From contig JBFMCQ010000001.1 of NCBI GenBank assembly GCA_040754295.1, positions 1 to 64,000 of the forward strand: a stretch of 64,000 bases of DNA, given 5' to 3'. Source of the DNA: Solimonas sp040754295 (GTDB lineage Bacteria; Pseudomonadota; Gammaproteobacteria; Nevskiales; Nevskiaceae). The notes beneath the pieces were generated by a model. It saw only the letters and a program-made list of their open reading frames with translations. It was not told where the DNA came from and searched no databases. Within the stretch, counting starts at the first letter, position 1. Each line of letters opens with the position of its first letter. This document shows, one piece after another, positions 58,585-64,000 of this stretch. The position numbers and the translations under genes were made by a program.

Positions 58585-60074
58585 TGGTCTACGCAGCGCT
58601 GCCCGTGTCGACACTGGCCCGACACCGCTTCGCGGCGGTGCAGCGCGTGATGGGGCTTCTGCTGATGCTGTTCTCGACGTCGATGCTGCCGCCGCTGGCA
58701 ATCAGTGTGCTGCGCGACGAAGGTGTCACGCGCGCGTTCGCCGACGGGCTTGCGGTGACGCTGGTTACCGGCGCAATCGTGTGGTGGCCGGTGCGACGCG
58801 TCGACGCCGAGCTCAAGATCCGCGACGGCTTTCTCGTCGTCGTGCTGTTCTGGGGCGTGCTGTCGACCTTTGGTGCGATTCCGCTCTATGCCGCGAAGGT
58901 CGGCTGGACGACCTTCGTCGACGCCATGTTCGAGTCGGCGTCCGGTCTGACGACGACCGGCGCGACCGTGGCCAGCGGACTCGATTCGATGCCGTGGTCG
59001 ATCCTGTTCTACCGCGTGCAGCTGCACTGGCTCGGCGGCATGGGCGTGATCGTGCTGGCGGTGGCGCTGCTGCCGATGCTCGGCGTCGGCGGCATGCAGC
59101 TGTACCGTGCCGAGACGCCGGGGCCGATGAAGGACGCCAAGCTGACGCCGCGCATTGCGAGCACCGCGCGCGCGCTGTGGATCGTTTACATGGCGCTGAC
59201 GGTGCTTTGCACGCTCGTGTACTGGCTGCTCGGCATGTCCTTCTTCGACGCGATCTGCCATGCGATGTCGACGATCTCGACCGGTGGCTTTTCGACGCAC
59301 GACACCAGCATCGGCTACTTCGAGAGCCTGGGCATCGAGATCGCCTGCATGGTCTTCATGCTCGTCGGCGCCACCAACTTCACGCTGCATTTCGTCGCCT
59401 GGCGGCGGCGCTCGCTCCTGGCCTACATAAGCGATACCGAGTTCCGCGCCTTTCTAGTGATCATCGCGCTGTTCGGCCTGCTCGTCTGCGTACCGCTGTG
59501 GCTATATGGCACCTACGACAGCCTCGGCATGGCGGTGCGCAAAGGCCTGTTCCAGCTGATCGCCTACGGCACGACGAGCGGCTTCGCCACCGCCGACCCG
59601 ACTCCGTGGCCGGTCTACGTGCCGATCCTGATCGTCCTGTCGGGCTTCATGGTCGGCTGCGCGGGCTCGACCTCCGCGGGCGTGAAAGTCGCGCGCATCG
59701 TGCTGTTCGTCAAGCAGGCCTTGCGCGAGCTGCAGCGCCTGCTGCATCCGAACGCTGAGATCGCGCTGAAGTTCGGCGGACGCTCGGTACCCGACGACAT
59801 CGTCTACGCGGTGGGCGGCTTCTTCTCGGTGTACGTCGGCCTGACGATCGTCCTGACTTTCGTGATGATCGCGACCGGCCTGGACCCGGTCACCGCGTTC
59901 TCGGCGGTCGCCGCCTGCCTCAACAACGAAGGCCCCGGCCTGGGCTCGGTCAACGCGACGATGGCCGGCATCACCGACTTCGGCAAGTGGGTCCTGATCG
60001 TGACCATGATCATGGGCCGGCTCGAGATCTTCACGTTCCTGATCGTGTTCACGCCGGCGTTCTGGCGCCGCTGA
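58584..60074 (+). CDS. trkH: Potassium uptake protein TrkH
   Basis: This 496-residue polytopic membrane protein has four SKT-type pore-loop repeats: ESASGLTTTGATV, ISTGGFSTH, GTTSGFATAD and NNEGPGLGSVN near the C-terminus (selectivity filters). It forms the K+ pore activated by TrkA. The start overlaps trkA's stop, so expression is coupled. Full length and all pore loops are present. Confidence 0.95.
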   Translation: MVYAALPVSTLARHRFAAVQRVMGLLLMLFSTSMLPPLAISVLRDEGVTRAFADGLAVTLVTGAIVWWPVRRVDAELKIRDGFLVVVLFWGVLSTFGAIPLYAAKVGWTTFVDAMFESASGLTTTGATVASGLDSMPWSILFYRVQLHWLGGMGVIVLAVALLPMLGVGGMQLYRAETPGPMKDAKLTPRIASTARALWIVYMALTVLCTLVYWLLGMSFFDAICHAMSTISTGGFSTHDTSIGYFESLGIEIACMVFMLVGATNFTLHFVAWRRRSLLAYISDTEFRAFLVIIALFGLLVCVPLWLYGTYDSLGMAVRKGLFQLIAYGTTSGFATADPTPWPVYVPILIVLSGFMVGCAGSTSAGVKVARIVLFVKQALRELQRLLHPNAEIALKFGGRSVPDDIVYAVGGFFSVYVGLTIVLTFVMIATGLDPVTAFSAVAACLNNEGPGLGSVNATMAGITDFGKWVLIVTMIMGRLEIFTFLIVFTPAFWRR

Positions 60075-60080
60075 AGCGGC

Positions 60081-61226
60081 CTACAGCGCGACGCGGTAGC
60101 GCGTGCTGCGTCCGCCCGCCGTCGGATCGGCGGTGATGCAGGTCCATTCGACGAGCTGGGCGAGATCGCGTGCGGCCGTGATCTTAGGAAATCCCGTGAT
60201 GCGCGCGTACGCGCGCGTCGTCACCCAAGCCTGCGCGTCGGTTTGAAGGATGGTTCTCAGGACTTTGCGCTGCCGCGCGTTGAACGGCTTGTCAGAATGC
60301 CGTACCCAGAACCGCGCCACCGCGTTGACGCGCTCCACGACCGCGCGCGCGGCACGGTGCGCTTCGACGATGCACTGCAGGCTCCACATCAACCAAGCGG
60401 TGATCTCGAGGCTGCCCTTCTGAGCCGCTTCGAGCTCGGCGTAGTACTGCTCGCGTCGGGTTTCGAACACTCTCGATACAGACCACAGTCTCGCCGTGGA
60501 ACGCGGCTGTCGCGAACGGCTCTGGGTGATCGCGAGATCGAAGATGGCGCGGCCGATCCGGCCGTTGCCATCCTCGAACGGGTGCAGAGTCTCGAACCAC
60601 AGATGCGCGATGCTGGCGCGAATCGGGGCCTCCAATACCCGGCTCTCACCGTTGAACCAGCGCAGAAACCGTGTCATCTCTTGCGGCAGCCTGGATGCCG
60701 GCGGCGCCTCGTAATGCACGCGCTCATGACCGTAGGCACCGGAAACGATCTGCATCGGCTCGCTGCTGCCGCGGTAGGCCCCGGTCAGGACCGGCAGCGA
60801 GCTGGAGTAGCCGCGCGGGAACAGCGCCGCCTGCCAGGCCAACAGCCGCTTGCGGGTGAGCGGCGCAGCATTCTCGATGCTGTCCACCAGCACGTCGAGC
60901 AGGCCGCGCGCCTCCACACCGACCGTGTGCGCTTTCTCCTTGGACACCGCGAACCCTAGCCTGCGCATCACCGAGGACCGCACCGAGGCCGGGTCCAGCT
61001 TGACGCCTTCGATGGCGGCGGTGGACACCGCTTCGTCGGTGGTCAGATCGGCGATCACGGTCTTCAGATGCTCGTCGTCCAACGCGTGCGCGAGCCCCTC
61101 GAGATAGGCGCGCTCCTGAGCGACGGCGGCCACACTCGGCTGCAGGGCCCGGGCATCCCAGTGGAACTTGGGCCAGCCCTTGCGCTGCCAGATATACAGG
61201 GGTGACGACATGATGTCGGCCGTCAT
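60081..61226 (-). CDS. Fic-family protein (DUF4172-Fic-wHTH)
   Basis: The 381-residue protein has an N-terminal DUF4172 part with WPKFHWDARAL and the inhibitory-helix motif STAAIEGV (Glu about 71). The Fic core with active site HPFEDGNGRIGR lies at about residues 215-226, with a C-terminal winged helix (VTTRAYARITGFPKITAARDL). The catalytic His and Mg-binding Asp/Asn are intact, so it could AMPylate proteins, restrained by the inhibitory helix. Such class II Fic proteins self-regulate. The start may be the Met five codons downstream (MSSPLYIWQRKG). It is convergent with trkH. Confidence 0.9.
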   Translation of the reverse strand: MTADIMSSPLYIWQRKGWPKFHWDARALQPSVAAVAQERAYLEGLAHALDDEHLKTVIADLTTDEAVSTAAIEGVKLDPASVRSSVMRRLGFAVSKEKAHTVGVEARGLLDVLVDSIENAAPLTRKRLLAWQAALFPRGYSSSLPVLTGAYRGSSEPMQIVSGAYGHERVHYEAPPASRLPQEMTRFLRWFNGESRVLEAPIRASIAHLWFETLHPFEDGNGRIGRAIFDLAITQSRSRQPRSTARLWSVSRVFETRREQYYAELEAAQKGSLEITAWLMWSLQCIVEAHRAARAVVERVNAVARFWVRHSDKPFNARQRKVLRTILQTDAQAWVTTRAYARITGFPKITAARDLAQLVEWTCITADPTAGGRSTRYRVAL

Positions 61227-61412
61227 TCGTATCGGTCGATGATATGATTAGATCATCCAATCGCATCATCGGCAAGCGCCGGCTGCGCCTGAACACGGAG
61301 ATGTCGCTGAAGTCCGGACGCCCGGTGCCGGACCGGCGACGCGAAGCGCAGAGCTGGCGTCTGTTTTAGTATGCGGGACTGCATACGGACTCCATCGTGA
61401 GCACGATGAGAG
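61227..61412. promoter_or_regulatory. fic upstream region with AT-rich palindrome
   Basis: GATGATATGATTAGATCATC (61238-61257) is an inverted repeat with 7/8 matching arms, strongly AT-rich in a GC-rich genome, 12 bp before the fic start. It could be an operator overlapping the fic -10 region. The rest of the gap shows no intact gene; a toxin remnant follows at 61413. Confidence 0.5.
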
Positions 61413-61520
61413 ATGGTCGTCGCACACACGCCGTTCATTTTGGTTTACATCGTCGATGCCGATGACCTGATCGTGCTGCGCGTCTTGCATGGACGTCAGC
61501 AGTGGCCGCCGGCACCCTGA
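61413..61520 (+). pseudogene. RelE/ParE-family toxin C-terminal remnant
   Basis: The 35-codon frame reads MVVAHTPFILVYIVDADDLI and then VLRVLHGRQQWPP, matching the end of ParE/RelE toxins (TRELVVAHTPFIV-Y and I-RVLHGRQ-WP motifs). The N-terminal two thirds and any antitoxin are missing; frames upstream are closed by stops. It is a relic of a toxin-antitoxin locus between fic and thrB. Confidence 0.7.
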
Positions 61521-61540
61521 TTCGATTCGATGCCTTTTCC

Positions 61541-62482
61541 ATGTCCGTCTTCACCAAAGTCACTCACGCCGAGCTCAAGGATTTCCTGCGCCAGTACCCG
61601 GTCGGCGAGCTGATCGGCTTTCAGGGCATCGGCGAGGGCGTCGAGAACACGAACTACTTCGTCGACACCGCCGACGGGCGCTGGGTGCTGACGCTGTTCG
61701 AGCGACTCAACTACGACGATCTGCCGTTCTTCCTCGGCCTGATGGAGCATCTGGCGGCGCACGGCTTTCCGAGCGCGATGCCGCTGCATGTGCAGGGCGG
61801 CGGCACGCTGACGATGCTCAACGGCAAGCCGGCGGCGCTGGTGCGGCGGCTGACCGGGCAGAGCGTGCTGTTCCCGGATCTGGAGCAGTGCATGCACGTC
61901 GGCCGCGCGCTGGCCGATCTGCACATCATCGGCGCGTCCTACGGCGGGCGCTGCGAGAATCCGCGCGGTGCACACTGGCGCGAGGACACCGGGCGCCTGC
62001 TCGCGGTGCGCGTCACCGATGCCGATATCCGGACGCTGATCGAAGACGAGCTGGCCGCGCAGGCGCGGCTCGATCTCGCCGGCCTGCCGCAGGGCGTGAT
62101 TCACGCCGACCTGTTCCGCGACAACGTGCTGTTCGTCGAAGAGCGCCTGACCGGCGTGATCGATTTCTATTACGCCTGCAACGACGCGCTGCTCTACGAC
62201 CTCGCGGTCACGCTCAACGACTGGTGCTTCGACACCGACGGCGCGCTCAACCCGGCGCGCTGGCAGACGCTGGTCGCCGCGTACCGCGCGCGCCGCGAGC
62301 TGACCGAGGCCGAGTGCGCGGCATGGCCGCTGGTGCTGCGCGCGGCCGCCCTGCGCTTCTGGCTGTCACGACTCTACGACTGGACGTTCCCGCGCGAAGG
62401 CGATGTCGTGCACGTGAAGGACCCGGAACAGTACCGGCGCATCCTCGCACATCACCGGGAGCACGCGCCGCCGGCGCTGTAG
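61541..62482 (+). CDS. thrB: Homoserine kinase (Pseudomonas-type, APH fold)
   Basis: The 313-residue protein reads MSVFTKVTHAELKDFLRQYPVGELIGFQGIGEGVENTNYFVDT, with catalytic loop GVIHADLFRDNVLF and GVIDFYYACNDALLYDLAVTLNDWC. This is the type-II homoserine kinase of Pseudomonas and relatives (aminoglycoside-phosphotransferase fold, not GHMP). It phosphorylates homoserine in threonine synthesis. The start is the Met at the family N-terminus; an earlier ATG-less extension overlaps the toxin remnant. Confidence 0.93.
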   Translation: MSVFTKVTHAELKDFLRQYPVGELIGFQGIGEGVENTNYFVDTADGRWVLTLFERLNYDDLPFFLGLMEHLAAHGFPSAMPLHVQGGGTLTMLNGKPAALVRRLTGQSVLFPDLEQCMHVGRALADLHIIGASYGGRCENPRGAHWREDTGRLLAVRVTDADIRTLIEDELAAQARLDLAGLPQGVIHADLFRDNVLFVEERLTGVIDFYYACNDALLYDLAVTLNDWCFDTDGALNPARWQTLVAAYRARRELTEAECAAWPLVLRAAALRFWLSRLYDWTFPREGDVVHVKDPEQYRRILAHHREHAPPAL

Positions 62483-62484
62483 GC

Positions 62485-62724
62485 TTACTCGGTCTGCCCC
62501 TCGATCGACTCGTCCAGCCGCTGCTTGCGCTGGTCGTTGGCATCGAGCGCGCCATCGACCTTGTCGGCGATCGCATCGCCGGCATAGCCGATCGCTTCGG
62601 TGTTGCGGATATTGCGCGTCTCTTCGCGGCCTTCCTCGGCGCGCGGCTCGGGCGGCGGCTCGCGCCCACCGCAGGCGGCGAGCAGCAGCGCGGTGCAGAT
62701 AGCGGCAATGGCGGTACGGGTCAT
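62485..62724 (-). CDS. Small lipoprotein near thrB
   Basis: The 79-residue protein has a signal peptide with lipobox LAAC (IAAICTALLLAAC) and a charged helical mature part (EETRNIRNTEAIGYAGDAIADKVDGALDANDQRKQRLDES). I recognise no function, although short lipoproteins of this kind are seen near thrB in related bacteria. It is convergent with thrB (2-bp gap) and divergent from the MFS gene. Confidence 0.7.
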   Translation of the reverse strand: MTRTAIAAICTALLLAACGGREPPPEPRAEEGREETRNIRNTEAIGYAGDAIADKVDGALDANDQRKQRLDESIEGQTE

Positions 62725-62802
62725 CGCGGTCTCTCCGGCGAATTCGGTGCAGTGTAGCCGGCTACAATCCGCCGGTCAGGGGTGCGCGCCAAGGGGACTT
62801 TC

Positions 62803-64000
62803 ATGCTGGGCTTGACCCGCTACCAGTGGACCGTGCTGTTCGCGGCATGGCTCGGCTGGGGCTTCGACGTGTTCGACGGCCTGCTGTTCAACTACGTCGC
62901 GCCCAATTGCGTGCCGACGCTGCTCGGCCTCGAGATCGGCTCGCCCGCAGCCAAGCAGGCGACGCTGTTCTGGACCGGCGTGCTGACCTCGGTGCTGCTG
63001 CTCGGCTGGGCGGCCGGCGGAGTGGTCTTCGGCATCGTCTGCGACCGCATCGGCCGCAAGCGCACGCTGCTGCTGACGATGACGATGTACGCCGTCGGCA
63101 CCGCCGCCTGCGCGTTCGCACCCAACATCTGGGTGCTGCTGCTGTTCCGCATCGTCGCGTCCTTGGGCATCGGCGGCGAATGGGCGGCGGGTGCCTCGAT
63201 GGTCGCGGAGGTCGTGCCCGAGAACAAGCGCGTGACCGCCGGCGCGCTGCTCTACACCTCGGCGCCGATGGGTCTGTTCCTCGCGACCTTCGTGAACATG
63301 CAGGTCGCCGGCAACTGGTTCGCGGATCAGCCGGAGATGTCCTGGCGCTACGTGTTCCTGTTCGGGCTGATCCCGGTCGCCGTCGCTTCCGTGGTGCGCT
63401 ATTTCCTGAAGGAGCCCGCGCGCTGGCAGCACGTGCACGAGGCGGCGCAGCCGCCGCGGCTCGCCGAGCTGTTCGGCCCGGCGTACCGGCGCATCACCGT
63501 CAGCGGCTTTCTGATGGCGGTGATCGCGCTGCTGACCTGGTGGAGCTGCAATGCGTTTCTACCGACGGTGGTCACGCATCTGGCGCAGACCGAGGCCGAG
63601 CTGCGCGGGCTGGACCGCAGCGGCACGCTGGCGCTGGTCGAGGACTGGAAGTTCGTCGCCACGGCGTTCTTCAACCTCGGCGGCCTCGTCGGCACGCTGC
63701 TGACCATTCCGATCGCGCTGCACATGGGCCGCAAGCCGATGTTCGCGCTGTACTTCGCCGCCTCGGCCGCGGCGATCTTCCTGACCTTCAGCGGCTGGCT
63801 GCCGGCGGAAGCGCGCCTATACCTGTACTTCGCGATCGGCGTGACCGTGTTCGGCGTGTTCGGCAGCTTCACCTACTACCTGCCGGAGCTGTTCCCGACG
63901 CGCCTGCGCGCCACCGGATCGGGCTTCTGCTACAACATCGGCCGCATCATTGCCGCCGGCGGCCCGTTCCTCGTCGGCGTCATCGCCGCCCAGGGCGTGG
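62803..64000 (+). CDS. MFS transporter, sialate/aromatic-acid-type (3' end outside window)
   Basis: The frame is open from ATG 62803 (AAGGGGACTTTC upstream) to the window end, at least 399 residues. It has the MFS signature GIVCDRIGRKRTLLLTM between TM2 and TM3, the GWGFDVFDGLLFNYVAPNC first helix, GIGGEWAAGASMVAEVVPENKR and PELFPTRLRATGSGFCYNIGRI. This pattern (D in TM1, GEW-x-AG) is shared by metabolite:H+ symporters of the sialic-acid and aromatic-acid groups. The substrate is unknown. Confidence 0.88.
   Translation, partial: MLGLTRYQWTVLFAAWLGWGFDVFDGLLFNYVAPNCVPTLLGLEIGSPAAKQATLFWTGVLTSVLLLGWAAGGVVFGIVCDRIGRKRTLLLTMTMYAVGTAACAFAPNIWVLLLFRIVASLGIGGEWAAGASMVAEVVPENKRVTAGALLYTSAPMGLFLATFVNMQVAGNWFADQPEMSWRYVFLFGLIPVAVASVVRYFLKEPARWQHVHEAAQPPRLAELFGPAYRRITVSGFLMAVIALLTWWSCNAFLPTVVTHLAQTEAELRGLDRSGTLALVEDWKFVATAFFNLGGLVGTLLTIPIALHMGRKPMFALYFAASAAAIFLTFSGWLPAEARLYLYFAIGVTVFGVFGSFTYYLPELFPTRLRATGSGFCYNIGRIIAAGGPFLVGVIAAQGV

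Noticed and set aside
1..64000. tRNA, rRNA or CRISPR loci
   Set aside because: No T-loop GGTTCRA-type matches with acceptor stems, no rRNA signature and no spaced short repeats were found by eye.

Overview
The window is a 64 kb stretch of a GC-rich (about 68-70% by eye) bacterial chromosome, on a draft scaffold with one 10-N gap at 34652-34661. Gene content and order point to a gammaproteobacterium. The block tsaC-topA-smg-dprA-lysM opposite def-fmt, with rsmB and trkA-trkH further along the same strand, is a classic gammaproteobacterial neighbourhood. Heavy fatty-acid catabolism, an exosortase, a GlyGly-CTERM tail and several REP families suggest a relative of Nevskiales/Solimonadaceae or Xanthomonadales. 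That placement is inference, and no rRNA or tRNA gene was found to support it.

Layout. 1-83 is the tail of a GlyGly-CTERM surface protein. 0.2-6.2 kb is a LysR-controlled acyl-CoA/alcohol catabolism operon (SDR, quinone oxidoreductase, ACAD10/11-type phosphotransferase, acyl-CoA dehydrogenase) ending in a truncated MDR oxidoreductase. 6.1-9.3 kb has a small lipoprotein, ppnN and a MOSC protein. 9.5-13 kb is a second beta-oxidation pair (FadB-like plus thiolase). 13-20 kb holds housekeeping genes (NRDE/TANGO2-like, pteridine reductase-like SDR, uppP, cca, slt, TSUP permease). 19.7-29.6 kb is the conserved oxyR-hemF-tsaC-topA-smg-dprA-lysM / def-fmt block.

The expected def-fmt-rsmB-trkA-trkH run is split twice. 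Block 1 (29.6-40.6 kb) carries a MASE1-CHASE-PAS-GGDEF-EAL protein, an SH3-domain protein, a VIT/VWA surface protein with a PEP-CTERM-like tail, an exosortase and a divergent two-component system. It looks like a self-contained exosortase/single-target cassette with its own regulators. Block 2 (41.9-57.2 kb) carries a DUF4412-like protein, an ElyC-like protein, an XRE/antitoxin/MazF-PemK module, a 153-bp MITE, a gene remnant and a 2562-residue lipoprotein that joins four PKD domains to ceramidase-like and lipase-like domains. It ends with a lower-GC cassette of three unknown exported proteins next to an AraC regulator.

57.2-64 kb returns to core genes (trkA-trkH, a Fic protein, a RelE/ParE toxin remnant, thrB, a small lipoprotein and an MFS transporter that runs off the end).

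A recurring theme is small palindromic elements. At least four families lie between genes, and four copies lie in frame inside genes (phosphotransferase, FadB-like protein, exosortase, histidine kinase). Two gene ends take their stop codons from a MITE terminal repeat and one from a REP. The 10-N gap appears to be a false join: removing a 94-bp duplication restores one intact frame.
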